This document shows positions 15,805 to 24,980 of a stretch of 64,000 nt of DNA, piece after piece. The notes under the pieces were generated by a model. The model was not told the origin of the DNA. It ran no database searches and saw only the letters and a program-made list of their open reading frames with translations. Location of the stretch: contig NZ_LJCO01000008.1 of the NCBI RefSeq assembly GCF_001399675.1, positions 358,141 to 422,140 of the forward strand. The letters are read 5' to 3'. The position numbers and the translations under genes were made by a program. Source of the stretch: Paenalicyclobacillus ferrooxydans. Lineage in GTDB: Bacteria; Bacillota; Bacilli; Alicyclobacillales; Alicyclobacillaceae. Position 1 is the stretch's first letter. Each line of letters starts with the position of its first letter.

Positions 15805-17649
15805 TTGGATGCGATTATACAAACTGCTTTACAGCAGTTATTCAAAAGTCAAACACCACAAGGCGTTTGGATAGATTGCTTTGATACTGGAGCTATGCCT
15901 AATGCACAAACGTCAATTGCTTTGTACTTATTAGGGGTATCGGATACCGATTGGACGAATTTACTCCTGCGGCAAATCCTCGCAACTCAACGAAGTGATG
16001 GCGCATGGAGCATCTATCCCACAGGTCAAGGGGATTTATCGACTACTGTGGAGTGTTACTACGCCCTTCAACTATATGGATACTGGGATGGGTATGATGA
16101 TCGGCAGCGTCTTGCCGAGGCGTTTATTCGGCAAAGTGGTGGATTGAAAAAGTGCAGGAATCTTACGAAAGTATTCTTGGCTTTAGGCGGCGAAATTTCG
16201 TGGTCATGGTTACCATCACCAAAGATTTATCTACTCTTGTTCTCAAAGTGGTTTCCTGTTGGAATCTGGGACATTGTGACATTCACACGCCTTCATGTCG
16301 CGCCGATGCTTTTGCTATCATCGCTGAAGTTCGTTTCCGACAAGCCGAAAAACTCAGTCTTGACGAATTTAATGGTGAAGTCGCAGCACTACACAGAAAA
16401 ACATGACGTGAGCAAACAACTATCACCTAAAGCACATCGACGATTGTATCGATGTTTGAAGTGGGTGTTGGAGAGACGAGAATCTGATGGAACAGTAGCA
16501 GGGTATCACTCGTCGACACTGCTGGTTATCTTTGCGCTACGCGCATTTGGATATGGAGTTGACCATCCTGACATTCAAAATATGATTCACGCCTTACGTC
16601 GGGCACTTTACTTGGAGCAGGAAACAGGATATTGCCACCAGCAAACGTGTGATGCACATATTTGGAATACGGCTCTCGCAGTTAATGCGATTTCAGCAAC
16701 TGGCGTACGACTGCAAACTAAAGCGGTTGAAAGGGCTATTCAATATTTAGCATCTAAACAACAAAGGAATGTTGGAGAGTGGTTTTTGAAAAACCCGCGT
16801 CAACCGGGGGGATGGGCATTTTCAAGCAACAATACGATACATCCTGACATCGACGATACTGTGGCTTGTTTAGAGGCACTGTACCCATACCGGGAGCAGT
16901 TTGAGAAGTCATGGTGGATCGGTGTGAATTGGCTGCTCGGGATGCAAAACAACGACGGTGGATGGTCGGCATTTGATAAAAATTGCAATAGACGTTGGTT
17001 GGAATGGATTCCTGCTAACGATATGAAGCGGACAATGTGCGATCCTTCTACTCCAGATATAACAGGAAGGGTCGTTGAATTCCTCATCAGGAACCATGTA
17101 CTCCCACTCGACGACCGCAAGATTGTGCGTGCATTACGTTGGATTCATAAACACCAAGAGTCAGATGGATCGTGGTTTGGTAGATGGGGCACAACTTACA
17201 TCTATGGAACATGGTGTGCAGTGAAGGCACTTGTGGCAGCAGAAGTAGCTAGTAGTGATCATTCATTGTCTCGCGCGAAAGAATGGCTATTTACAATTCA
17301 GCATTTGGACGGAAGTTTCGGAGAGTCGTGTCAAAGTGATATCCAAGGGAGATTTGTTCCCGTCTCATTCGGATTGCCAAGCCAAACTGCATGGGGACTG
17401 GATTCTCTTCTATATCTCTTCGAATGTGAAGAAATGGCACGGGAAAAAGAGAAAATCTGGTTAGCGTGTGAAAAGGCAGTAGGTTGGTTGTTAGCACATT
17501 TTAATGGTCAGACATGGACTGAAGACCTGCCAACGGGTTCCGCGTTTCCGGGAGCATTACACATTCGATATCACATCTATCCCAAAGTATGGCCCTTGAT
17601 CGCATTAAGTCACTATAGATCATTGGCTTTAACGAAGGGAGGTGAATAA
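15805..17649 (+). CDS. sqhC: SqhC-like sporulenol synthase family triterpene cyclase, copy 1
   Basis: Terpene cyclase of the squalene-hopene/sporulenol synthase family, which cyclises long isoprenoids such as tetraprenyl-beta-curcumene at the membrane. The catalytic motif DIDDT is present (HPDIDDTVACLEAL), as are QW repeats (for example QNNDGGWSAF, QESDGSWFGRWGTTYIYGTW, DGSFGESCQSD). The segments DPSTPDITGRVVEFL and LHIRYHIYPKVW are closer to Bacillus SqhC than to hopene cyclase. The frame is open from 15727, but its first 26 residues are the leftover of the TerC-like gene; homology to copy 2 begins near the TTG at 15805, which follows CGGGGA. It overlaps or abuts a 91-aa gene. Membrane-surface location is inferred. 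Confidence 0.88.
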   Translation: MDAIIQTALQQLFKSQTPQGVWIDCFDTGAMPNAQTSIALYLLGVSDTDWTNLLLRQILATQRSDGAWSIYPTGQGDLSTTVECYYALQLYGYWDGYDDRQRLAEAFIRQSGGLKKCRNLTKVFLALGGEISWSWLPSPKIYLLLFSKWFPVGIWDIVTFTRLHVAPMLLLSSLKFVSDKPKNSVLTNLMVKSQHYTEKHDVSKQLSPKAHRRLYRCLKWVLERRESDGTVAGYHSSTLLVIFALRAFGYGVDHPDIQNMIHALRRALYLEQETGYCHQQTCDAHIWNTALAVNAISATGVRLQTKAVERAIQYLASKQQRNVGEWFLKNPRQPGGWAFSSNNTIHPDIDDTVACLEALYPYREQFEKSWWIGVNWLLGMQNNDGGWSAFDKNCNRRWLEWIPANDMKRTMCDPSTPDITGRVVEFLIRNHVLPLDDRKIVRALRWIHKHQESDGSWFGRWGTTYIYGTWCAVKALVAAEVASSDHSLSRAKEWLFTIQHLDGSFGESCQSDIQGRFVPVSFGLPSQTAWGLDSLLYLFECEEMAREKEKIWLACEKAVGWLLAHFNGQTWTEDLPTGSAFPGALHIRYHIYPKVWPLIALSHYRSLALTKGGE

Positions 17650-17650
17650 T

Positions 17651-17926
17651 ATGCTTGATCCGAGATTATTAAGTACCTTTCGGGGACGAATCGCTAATCC
17701 TTTGTATTGGCGGAGGACATATGGAATTCTCCGTTCCTATAATCGTTATCATTTGGCAACGCATGATGGTGCTGGTGCGCTCGTTGATCATCTATGTGGG
17801 GCGTTGAAGGTTTCATTGACTCCAACTCAACGAACGGGAGCGGTGAACTGGTTGGTTTCCCAACGTATTGACCCTCAGAATCGCTGGCATCAAATGAGGA
17901 TGTGGAGCATCGTAAATGGCGGTTGA
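17651..17926 (+). CDS. Conserved 91-aa partner of the SqhC-like cyclase, copy 1
   Basis: Small basic protein beginning MLDPRLLSTFRGRIANPLYW, with DHLCGAL in the middle and RIDPQNRWHQMRMW near the end. The ATG at 17651 lies 6 bases after GGAGGTG and one base after the cyclase stop; an in-frame GTG at 17642 is less well placed. A close paralogue follows the second cyclase at 50575. No family recognised. The fixed pairing suggests it works with the cyclase or its product. Confidence 0.8.
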   Translation: MLDPRLLSTFRGRIANPLYWRRTYGILRSYNRYHLATHDGAGALVDHLCGALKVSLTPTQRTGAVNWLVSQRIDPQNRWHQMRMWSIVNGG

Positions 17927-17947
17927 AGGGGCTAGGAGTTTGTTTGC

Positions 17948-17978
17948 AGGGAGTCCGTGTGAATGGACTCCTTCTTTT
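17948..17978 (+). terminator. Terminator of the first cyclase operon
   Basis: AGGGAGTCC (17948-17956) pairs with GGACTCCTT (17965-17973) over an 8-base loop, followed by a T-rich stretch (TCTTTT). Confidence 0.8.
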
Positions 17979-17989
17979 CACACGCTTCT

Positions 17990-18165
17990 CGGAACACCCC
18001 TCCCACACACCGTTTCAAGCGGGCACCACATTTGCGGCGTTTAACGGGCGTTCTCACGGCTTCTGGGTACTGGATGACCAATGTATCGTCATGGGTTCAG
18101 AAAAGCGAAGACAGGCCAATCTGTGCGGCCTGTCTTCCTGATGCTATGGGATATTGTTCCTCTTC
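17990..18165. repeat. Left copy of a decayed direct repeat flanking the ArsR/MFS genes
   Basis: Segment beginning GGAACACCCC and including ACCACATTTGCGGCG, a hairpin with AAGACAGGCC arms, and ATGGGATATTGTTCCTCTTC. The same order of blocks recurs at 20370-20550. I estimate about 65-70 percent identity outside the exact 20-base match. The origin is unknown; it may be remnants of a mobile element or of a duplicated gene tail. Confidence 0.6.
18107..18137. terminator. Hairpin downstream of the ArsR-like gene
   Basis: GAAGACAGGCC (18107-18117) pairs with GGCCTGTCTTC (18127-18137), an 11-bp perfect stem. It is placed to end leftward transcription from the regulator at 18198 and is matched by a similar hairpin in the other repeat copy. 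Confidence 0.6.
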
Positions 18166-18197
18166 GGTGACGGCACTTCAAATCCAGTTGCAGCCAC

Positions 18198-18875
18198 TCA
18201 ACTCCACAGTTTGATTTGAAACTCCTGTTCAAACATGCTGCGCCCAAGGCTTGACACAACAATCGAGCGTCGAATTTCTCCTTCTGCAATCCACTCCAGT
18301 TCGGTCAGGCGACGAGTGATACACACAGCAATTGGCCCGCCAATGTGGTGACGACGCTCTGTCCAATCAATATGGCGCGGGATCGGTTCTGTGTGGTTTG
18401 TCTTAACGCCGAATTCGTTGAGCCACTGGCTACCTGAAGGGGTAAGCTGGTAGCTTTCTTCCCCCTCTTGAAAGTACCCTTTTTGTACAAGTGCAGTGGT
18501 GAAGGCCACTCCAAGTTCTCCCGCTAAGTGTTTGTAGCAGGTGCGGGCAAATCGGAGCCTTTTTGCTTGTTCAGATTCTCGAAGGGAACGGATCGGAGAA
18601 GGGGGTGCAATTTTCGCAATCGCTTCGATAATCTCAGCCACTGAAGAACTCGATAGCCGATAATAGCGATGCCGACCCTGAATCTGAACGGTTAGAAGTC
18701 CACCGTCCACTAATTTAGTCAAATGCGAACTCGCAGTTTGCGGTGACACCTTGGTAATCCGGGACAATTCACCAGCAGTTAATGCCTTCCCGTCAGCGAG
18801 TGAAGCCAGAATTGTTGTTCGAGTTTGATCGCCGATCAGGGCAGCGATGGACGCGATGTTTTTGTACATATTCAT
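18198..18875 (-). CDS. ArsR-type winged-helix transcriptional regulator with C-terminal effector domain
   Basis: DNA-binding regulator of about 225 residues. The N-terminal winged helix is clear: LIGDQTRTTILASLADGKAL, then TAGELSRITKVSPQTASSHLTKLVDGGLL and the wing QGRHRYYRL. The C-terminal 130 residues, seen in larger ArsR-like repressors, probably sense a ligand. The ATG at 18875 is the most conserved-looking start, though no strong binding site precedes it. It is divergent from the drug exporter at 18945, so it most likely represses that gene. Confidence 0.8.
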   Translation of the reverse strand: MNMYKNIASIAALIGDQTRTTILASLADGKALTAGELSRITKVSPQTASSHLTKLVDGGLLTVQIQGRHRYYRLSSSSVAEIIEAIAKIAPPSPIRSLRESEQAKRLRFARTCYKHLAGELGVAFTTALVQKGYFQEGEESYQLTPSGSQWLNEFGVKTNHTEPIPRHIDWTERRHHIGGPIAVCITRRLTELEWIAEGEIRRSIVVSSLGRSMFEQEFQIKLWS

Positions 18876-18944
18876 ATTTCGATCATACGTGAAATATCTG
18901 CGGGTTACAATCGCCTCAGTTCGTTGAAAAGGGGGTGACGTATA

Positions 18945-20429
18945 GTGCAAGAAAAGACAGCAATCATTCAGTCAAGGGCTGTTGAGCGGCGGGATATACA
19001 GATCGTGCTTACGGCCAGCGTGGGATTGTTTCTCTCAACACTAGACACTGGAATAATCAATGTCGCACTTCCATCATTAGAGCGGAAGTTTGATGTGGGA
19101 ATAAGTGAAATGGCTTGGTCTATCACTCTCTATCTCCTTTTGTTGAGTGCTACCATCGTGATTTTTGGGAGAATCAGTGATCGGATCGGCAGACTGAAGG
19201 TCTATTTCTCGGGGTTGGTTCTATTTGCAGTTGCGTCTCTCCTATGTGGCTTCGCTTCGTCTGCGGTAGGACTGATTCTGTTTAGAGGAATTCAGGGTAT
19301 TGGAGCAGCAATGCTTCAAGCGACGGCAGCGGCTATTATCACGACACAGATTCCCCGTAATCGCCAAGGTGCTGCGCTTGGAACACTTGGTATGATGCTA
19401 GGTCTAGGGCCAGTTCTTGGGCCAAGTGTTGGGGGATTACTTTTGTCGTTTGTCGGTTGGCGATGGATTTTCTGGGTCAACATTCCTATATGCGTGATGG
19501 GGCTTATTGGTACACAGAGACTGATGAGGATTGGAGAAGAGCCGAGAAACACAGCTTCACTCAATCTGGTGGGGAGTTTCCTTCTGGGTGCGTCAGTGTT
19601 CGGGATTATTTATGGGCTTTCGGAAACTGGTTCGCACGGAGTTATGAGGATATTTCCATATTGCTTGGCTGTAGTAGCATTCATCATCTATTTTGTTCGG
19701 GAAGCAAGGACAAGTCAGCCTATCGTGAAACTGCTACTGTTTCGTAATGGCATCTTTAGTGCTTCGATTCTTTCCGTTAATGTACTTGGCTTTGCCACGG
19801 CCATCGCCTTCATTGTTCCTCCGTATTTTCTTGAACAGATACTTCATCTTCCACCTTGGAAGGTTGGATTGGTCAATCTGGCAACGCCATTGGGTCTGGT
19901 TGTACTTTCTAGGGCATCTGGAAGGCTCATCGGAACATGGGGTGCAAGGAGGCTTATGGCAATAGGCTTGGGACTCATGTTCGTAGCATTAGCGACACTC
20001 TGCGCAATGCAACTTCATTGGATGATTCTCTCCATCGTTGCACTACTACTGCTGTATGGCTTTGGGGCTGGTGTTTTTGTCCCGGCAAATTTGTCGGCGA
20101 TCATGAGGGCAGTGGGAAATGAATCACAAGGAACCATCGGTGCTGTTCAGCGAATGGTACAAAATATTGGCATCGCCTTGGGAACGTCAGTGGCAGCACT
20201 GTTGATACGGTCGGGGTCAAAGTTTGGAACAGCAGGGTACATGTCTGCATTCAGAGGGGGCTTGGATGGTTGCAGATGGGGCGGTGCTGATTTGTTTACT
20301 TGCATTGGGATTCGTGAACTTGACGCGAGGCAGGGTGCGTTGATCATCTCGTTTTTATGTTTCAGTTCCTTTTACGAACACCCCAACCACGTGCAATTTC
20401 AGGCGAATACCACCTTTGCAGCGATTTAG
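18945..20429 (+). CDS. MFS drug exporter of the DHA2 (EmrB/QacA) type, frameshifted near the 3' end
   Basis: Proton-driven efflux protein with 14 predicted membrane segments. The N-terminal LDTGIINVALPSL and the loop FGRISDRIGRLKVYF are hallmarks of the DHA2 family, and GPVLGPSVGGLLLSFVGWRWIFWVN is its motif C. The expected last helix, WMVADGAVLICLLALGFVNL, is present in the +1 frame and would end at a TGA at 20341-20343. The annotated frame misses it because of one base in the G5 run at 20256-20260 and instead ends in repeat-derived sequence. Either the exporter has lost its last helix or this is a sequencing error. Divergent from the ArsR-like gene. Confidence 0.85.
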   Translation: MQEKTAIIQSRAVERRDIQIVLTASVGLFLSTLDTGIINVALPSLERKFDVGISEMAWSITLYLLLLSATIVIFGRISDRIGRLKVYFSGLVLFAVASLLCGFASSAVGLILFRGIQGIGAAMLQATAAAIITTQIPRNRQGAALGTLGMMLGLGPVLGPSVGGLLLSFVGWRWIFWVNIPICVMGLIGTQRLMRIGEEPRNTASLNLVGSFLLGASVFGIIYGLSETGSHGVMRIFPYCLAVVAFIIYFVREARTSQPIVKLLLFRNGIFSASILSVNVLGFATAIAFIVPPYFLEQILHLPPWKVGLVNLATPLGLVVLSRASGRLIGTWGARRLMAIGLGLMFVALATLCAMQLHWMILSIVALLLLYGFGAGVFVPANLSAIMRAVGNESQGTIGAVQRMVQNIGIALGTSVAALLIRSGSKFGTAGYMSAFRGGLDGCRWGGADLFTCIGIRELDARQGALIISFLCFSSFYEHPNHVQFQANTTFAAI

Positions 20430-20550
20430 GGGCTGTCTGGGGCGTTGAGGGTCGTTTTGGAACAATGTATCGTTGAAGCTGAAAAGATAGAAGACAGCCC
20501 ACAAAATGAGTGGCTGTCTTCGCAATGTGATGGGATATTGTTCCTCTTCA
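20370..20550. repeat. Right copy of the decayed direct repeat
   Basis: Blocks in the same order as the left copy: CGAACACCCC, ACCACCTTTGCAGCG, a hairpin with GAAGACAGCC arms (20490-20499 with 20512-20521) and ATGGGATATTGTTCCTCTTC. Confidence 0.6.
20490..20521. terminator. Hairpin in the right repeat copy
   Basis: GAAGACAGCC (20490-20499) pairs with GGCTGTCTTC (20512-20521) over a 12-base loop. It lies past the exporter gene and could end its transcript. Confidence 0.55.
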
Positions 20551-21886
20551 TGCGTGAATCAGTCACGGGGATCGAGTGGCTCGTCCTCACTGCGATACCC
20601 GGTCGGCACATCAAACTCCCTCAAAGCATCATGACCCGCGTCCTCGGCGATACCGTGACCGCAGGAGCAGATGACCACAGAACCGCTCACCTCAATTGCC
20701 ATGCGGACCGACTTGGGAGCCTGTTTTCCATTCGACTTCTCTATTGCATTTCGTACACTTGATGATGAACATTGGGATTCCTCATTTCCCGTTAGGATGT
20801 CCCTCGGTGCTTTCCCGTTGCACTGCAACTTGACTGGGCGAGGCCGCTGAGTGCTTTGGGAATCCCCGTGGGAATTTTTTTGGGAATCTGAGCAGTTGGA
20901 TGTGGGTTCCGTTCGTTGGAGTTAGATTCCGTTAGAATCCTTTTGGGACGCGGATTCTTTGGGTCTAAATTCCGTTCGATGGAGTCCGATGGATGGGGGT
21001 ATAACGGTCTGCAAAACCTTTACCATATCGCGAGCTGATGACGTAGACCCACGAGTCAACCTTTAAAATTCATTGTACCCCAAAACCCCAACATGACGTT
21101 GGGAAACTGCGTGTTGACAAATTGCATCTAGCTTATCTATTATGAATTTGTATAAAATTCCCCATCGAAAAGTCCTGTGATCATCATCCTACAGGAACTA
21201 GCTTATCCATAGTATTTGAATAGAGGATAAGTGAAGCACGTGGGTGGAGCATACAGTATCGAAACCATCGCGATACTTGACGGGCAGTGAAGAAGATGAA
21301 CATGGAGTAGCAAATGCGAAGAATTGTTCATTGGAGTAACAAACCCGCTCCAGCGCATCCCCTAAAAAAGCGCCGTGCTTAATGTCGAAGATGGACCATG
21401 CATTTCTGTAGTGAGTTGATTCTTTGACAACGAAACGTTGAGTTCAAAGAGGGATTCATACAGATTGGAAACAATGGCTGACCTGTGTGGGGATTTAGCA
21501 GGGAAAAAAGCCGGAACGTCCGAAGAAGCGACGACACATTGAGTCATCGTGGAGTAGGAATAACGAGTGATGATTTCCACATGAACAAGATGACATGACC
21601 GTCATCGCCATAGGCAAGAATCCTCATTCAGCGACACCACATCAAAACTCGGTATCCCCAGTAAAGCGAACCATTTAGTTTGAATTCAAGATTTACGCGT
21701 TTCGATCCGTGTGAACGGATTCACCGCGCGGACGGACACACCTAAATTAGACTGGTACTCCTGAAAATGAAGGAGAGCGAGTCTGTTTTGTGTTTCCTGC
21801 GCGTTTGAAAACTTTGAGAGGGGTGATGACAAGTTCGAATCCCACACTGCAGAAATCAGGCAGCGGATCAACACGAATCAGAGGAG
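20550..21886. other. Non-coding region with short repeats before the plasmid gene block
   Basis: More than 1.3 kb without a convincing gene. It contains three TGGGAAT words at about 20860-20890, two near-identical 16-mers (TTCCGTTCGTTGGAGT at 20907 and TTCCGTTCGATGGAGT at 20970, 63 bases apart), a good promoter at 21114, two CTAGCTTATC words (21128 and 21198) and an inverted repeat CTTATCC/GGATAAG at 21202-21231 overlapping a DnaA-box-like TTATCCATA. A regulatory RNA, a partition site or a secondary origin would fit; none is proved. Confidence 0.5.
21114..21143 (+). promoter_or_regulatory. Sigma-A-type promoter
   Basis: TTGACA at 21114-21119 and TATTAT at 21138-21143 with an 18-base spacer. 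It points into the non-coding leader ahead of the 21.9 kb gene block. Confidence 0.6.
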
Positions 21887-21895
21887 GTGATTCAA

Positions 21896-22483
21896 TTGAT
21901 TGGGATCGAAGAAGTGGCCCTACGCAATCGATTCCGACTCTATCCAACCGCACGATTTGGGCAATTCAAAGCACATTGCCCAGAGTGTCAAGACAAACGA
22001 AGACAATTTCACTTGTACGTTTCTGCAGTCAAGGACACCTTCTATTGCCACAAATGCGGAGCCAAGGGAGGCGTGGTTGCATTTCATGCCTGGCTCACAG
22101 GCATTCCGTTTCAAATGGCGAGAAATGAGTTGTATCCTGCGAGCAAGCGGAAGTTCCCTCGTCATCCGGCTGAGCAATTGACACGTGAACAACTGGCGGA
22201 AATGGGTTTCACGACGCGTATGCCGTCTCCAATTGCACCGAAAGCATTTACCCAAAGTGAATGGTCTCGCTATCGACGTCGAACCCTTGATTGGATATGG
22301 CGTGAATGGTGTGAATACGAGAAGTTTCGCAAAGAACAAGATGCGCGATTATACCGGATGATCTGTCAAGGCATGGCGAGTGAATCCGCTCATCCGGAGT
22401 CTCTGCAGGAACCTGTGCTTCGAGAAGTGCCCCTACCAAACGGCTCCGCCATTCACGAAGACGCACGCGCAGATATTGCGTGA
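21896..22483 (+). CDS. CHC2-type zinc-finger protein, primase-like N terminus
   Basis: Protein of about 195 residues with an N-terminal zinc finger like that of DnaG-type primases: C-P-E-C (near residue 30), then FYCHKCGAKGGVVAFHAWLTG. The primase catalytic (Toprim) domain is absent, so it may be a DNA-binding remnant or a helper of a separate primase. The start is best placed at TTG 21896, 7 bases after AGGAGGTG; an in-frame GTG at 21887 overlaps that site. It opens the rightward replication and recombination block. Confidence 0.75.
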   Translation: MIGIEEVALRNRFRLYPTARFGQFKAHCPECQDKRRQFHLYVSAVKDTFYCHKCGAKGGVVAFHAWLTGIPFQMARNELYPASKRKFPRHPAEQLTREQLAEMGFTTRMPSPIAPKAFTQSEWSRYRRRTLDWIWREWCEYEKFRKEQDARLYRMICQGMASESAHPESLQEPVLREVPLPNGSAIHEDARADIA

Positions 22484-22689
22484 TTCAAGCGGACAATAAG
22501 CATCCTCGAAACGAGTTATGAGTGTCCCGTAAACAATGCCCACCATCAGCGACGCCACGTCGCCTTCTAGAATCCCGAATCCAAAAACAACCTTCACCAT
22601 GAATCAGAAGACCAAAAGCGAGGAATCAATTGAGCGCGTTATATACGCATGTCCCATTTTGCTACCCGTCTAAAGAGGGAGGAGTCTAC

Positions 22690-23727
22690 ATGCCGATTAA
22701 AGGCCGTAGTGACGTCTCAAGGATTCCAAGAATCGGGAAAATCCATCTCGGTGTTAAGCAAAAATCCGAGAGAAGTGGGAATGAGTACCCGACTGCGGTG
22801 GACTATTTCGTCGTGAAGCCGGATGAATCCACCAGTGAAAAAGCGGTTGAAGCATTTCGTTCTGTCTACGGAGAGCAGCCACGGGAAATCACAGTTGCAT
22901 TCCCGTCCAACAATCCAGAACAGTTCTTTCCGCAATTCCTCTCGTCCTATCGACGTGTCGGGGAGCGATACGAACTGTACTGCAAAGGGGACGGTGAAAC
23001 GGCGAATCGTGTGGACGGTCAGGGTGGACGTGTTCAAATTGCGTGTCTGTATCGTGATTGCCCTGTTTTTCAGGAAGGGAAGTGTAAGGAACTCGGACAG
23101 CTCCAATTCTTTCTTCCGGATGTTCCTGGCATCGGTGCCTGGCAACTGGATACGTCAAGCTGGCACACCACGATCAACTTGAACGGCAGCATTCAAATGG
23201 TCCTGGCACTTACGGGTGGCCGCATTGCAATGGTCCCGTTAAAGCTACGGATCGTGCCGAAGATTGTGAATCCGGATGGGCGTCCGAAGACTGTTTACGT
23301 CCTGACACTGGGGATTGACGACATGAAACTCACCGACTTCTTGACAAGACCCCCTCTGCTCACTGCGGGGATGCCCAGTGTGGAACCCATTCCGGAAGAC
23401 GAACTTCCGGATGATTTGTATTTGGACACGCAGATCGTGGATGACACCATGGCCGTGCAGGAGCGACCGCACCACGATTCGGAGGCCGATGCAAAGGATA
23501 TTGCGGCGGTCAGTGAGGTGAAATTCAAGCCTTATCGGGATACAGAAGCGGCGATGGTCCGTCTTGCATCCCTGGATGGGAAACTTCTGGAGCTTCTTAC
23601 AGCAGAACCGGGCGTCGTTCAAAAATTGAAGTCTCTGCGGGAGGGTACCGCGATCCGATTTCAGGCGACACCCTCACAGCGCTGGGTAGACCGCCTCGAA
23701 CTCATCGACTTCAAGGTGGTTTCCTAA
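22690..23727 (+). CDS. Recombination directionality factor-like protein
   Basis: Protein of 345 residues matching the phage 'recombination directionality factor-like' family, whose members control the direction of large serine integrases. Visible family features: start [27 protein letters not shown], then [19 protein letters not shown], a Cys-rich patch ([20 protein letters not shown]), [20 protein letters not shown] and [13 protein letters not shown]. The ATG at 22690 follows GGGAGGAG. The element also encodes a large serine integrase at 58001, its likely partner. Confidence 0.8.
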   Translation: MPIKGRSDVSRIPRIGKIHLGVKQKSERSGNEYPTAVDYFVVKPDESTSEKAVEAFRSVYGEQPREITVAFPSNNPEQFFPQFLSSYRRVGERYELYCKGDGETANRVDGQGGRVQIACLYRDCPVFQEGKCKELGQLQFFLPDVPGIGAWQLDTSSWHTTINLNGSIQMVLALTGGRIAMVPLKLRIVPKIVNPDGRPKTVYVLTLGIDDMKLTDFLTRPPLLTAGMPSVEPIPEDELPDDLYLDTQIVDDTMAVQERPHHDSEADAKDIAAVSEVKFKPYRDTEAAMVRLASLDGKLLELLTAEPGVVQKLKSLREGTAIRFQATPSQRWVDRLELIDFKVVS

Positions 23728-23756
23728 ATGCATATCGAAAGGGGCTGTTCACTTTG

Positions 23757-24227
23757 ATGAATCGAGTGATTCTCATTGGTCGTTTAACAGCGGATCCAGA
23801 GTTGCGGTATACCCATTCGGGGACGGCGGTCTCGTCGTTTACGTTAGCGGTGGATCGAGCGAGAAAAAACCAACAAGGCGAGCGAGAGACGGATTTTGTC
23901 AACATCGTGGTCTGGCAAAAACAAGCGGAAACTTGTGCGCAGTACCTACACAAGGGACGCATGGCAGGCGTAGATGGACGACTTCAAATTCGGACGTATG
24001 AGGATCGCGAAGGGCGAAAGGTCCGCGTAGCGGAAGTCATCGCAGAAAATGTTCGCTTCCTTGACCGGGGAGATAACACGAACCCCGTGTCGGGCGCACG
24101 AGCCAGTGATCCCAGTTCACCCCATGTACAAGCACCGAACCTTTCTCGATACACGGATGACCCGTTTGCCGATGATACGCCAATCGACCTCAACGACGAC
24201 CCGTTCGCGGATTCGCATTCTGCCTGA
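23757..24227 (+). CDS. ssb: Single-stranded DNA-binding protein
   Basis: Plasmid- or phage-type SSB of 156 residues. The OB-fold is complete: [33 protein letters not shown], then [15 protein letters not shown] and [18 protein letters not shown]. The tail is acidic and ends [10 protein letters not shown], so the DDxPF-like element that contacts other repair proteins is not at the extreme C terminus as in chromosomal SSB. An in-frame TTG at 23754 adds one residue. Confidence 0.95.
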   Translation: MNRVILIGRLTADPELRYTHSGTAVSSFTLAVDRARKNQQGERETDFVNIVVWQKQAETCAQYLHKGRMAGVDGRLQIRTYEDREGRKVRVAEVIAENVRFLDRGDNTNPVSGARASDPSSPHVQAPNLSRYTDDPFADDTPIDLNDDPFADSHSA

Positions 24228-24273
24228 TTTCGAAATCAGCGATTCTATTTGATGTAGAAAGGACGTGCTACGC

Positions 24274-24447
24274 ATGAACCTCCTATCGAAAATACGCTGG
24301 ACTCTCTATGGCAAACGTAGACGAATGAACGCGTTGATGGAAGACCTCGAACGCATTCGCGTGAGTTATCGATTGACGCCACTGGAGCGAACTTCAAAGA
24401 GTTCCATCCAACCTGCTGTGCGGCTGTCCGGCAACATCGACAGGTAA
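24274..24447 (+). CDS. Small basic hypothetical protein
   Basis: Predicted 57-residue protein, very rich in arginine in the first half (SKIRWTLYGKRRRMNALMED). AAAGGA lies 10 bases before the ATG. Lies between ssb and a DUF4258-like gene in the same direction. No family recognised. Confidence 0.5.
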   Translation: MNLLSKIRWTLYGKRRRMNALMEDLERIRVSYRLTPLERTSKSSIQPAVRLSGNIDR

Positions 24448-24474
24448 CGCAGTTTGCTGTCGACAACACGGAAA

Positions 24475-24507
24475 GGAGGGACGCCCCTCTCGTTCAACAA
24501 CGAGAGG
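24475..24507 (+). promoter_or_regulatory. Leader hairpin that can sequester a Shine-Dalgarno sequence
   Basis: GGAGGG (24475-24480) can pair with CCCTC (24485-24489), but the same CCTCTCGTT (24486-24494) pairs better with AACGAGAGG (24499-24507) over a CAAC loop. The two structures exclude each other, a switch-like layout at the start of the next gene. Confidence 0.5.
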
Positions 24508-24944
24508 TGGAGCCTCGCGATGTGTTGGACGATGGGTGGACGAATTTGACTCATGGACGTTCGTACGAAGAAGTCTGGGAGGATTTGCAGCAGGCGTTGC
24601 TTCAGCATCTGAACCTGCAATGGATCAGTCGGAGTCAACATGCCGTTTTGCAAATGACGGTCAGAAAGATTGACTGGGCAGACATTCAACATGTCGTAGA
24701 GAATAATCTACCGGATGAAATGTACAAGCCATACGAGTATCCGCATGGGGAACACCCCTTTTCAAACTCTCATCCGGTATGTTCAATCACGGGCCAGGAC
24801 AGGAGAGGACGCTTTCTCACCGTTGCGGTGGTCGTTCGCATGAGACATGGCCGATTACACTTTGGCATCATTACGGCCATTGCGCCGGTCAGTCCAAAAA
24901 GTCGGCATAGAAATGTTAAACCCGCCGCGCGCATTGCTCTATGA
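24507..24944 (+). CDS. DUF4258-like small protein
   Basis: Predicted 145-residue protein. The middle part has the DUF4258 pattern: HAVLQMTVRKIDWADIQHVV (basic helix with H at the start), then a variable stretch, CSITGQDRRGRFLTVAVVV and a final strand FGIITAI. Such proteins are often found near toxin-antitoxin or plasmid genes and resemble RelE-like folds, but activity is not established. The GTG start at 24507 is inside a hairpin; GTG 24522 is an alternative. A second DUF4258-like gene is at 27230. Confidence 0.6.
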   Translation: MEPRDVLDDGWTNLTHGRSYEEVWEDLQQALLQHLNLQWISRSQHAVLQMTVRKIDWADIQHVVENNLPDEMYKPYEYPHGEHPFSNSHPVCSITGQDRRGRFLTVAVVVRMRHGRLHFGIITAIAPVSPKSRHRNVKPAARIAL

Positions 24945-24980
24945 TGGTGAGACCATCAGAGCAGGAGGCGGCACAACTCA

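Noticed and set aside
20559..20828. Leftward frame of 89 codons
   Set aside because: No binding site, weak start and unusual composition; overlaps repeat-derived sequence.
21362..21580. Leftward 72-codon frame in the non-coding region
   Set aside because: No binding site and composition unlike genes of this element.
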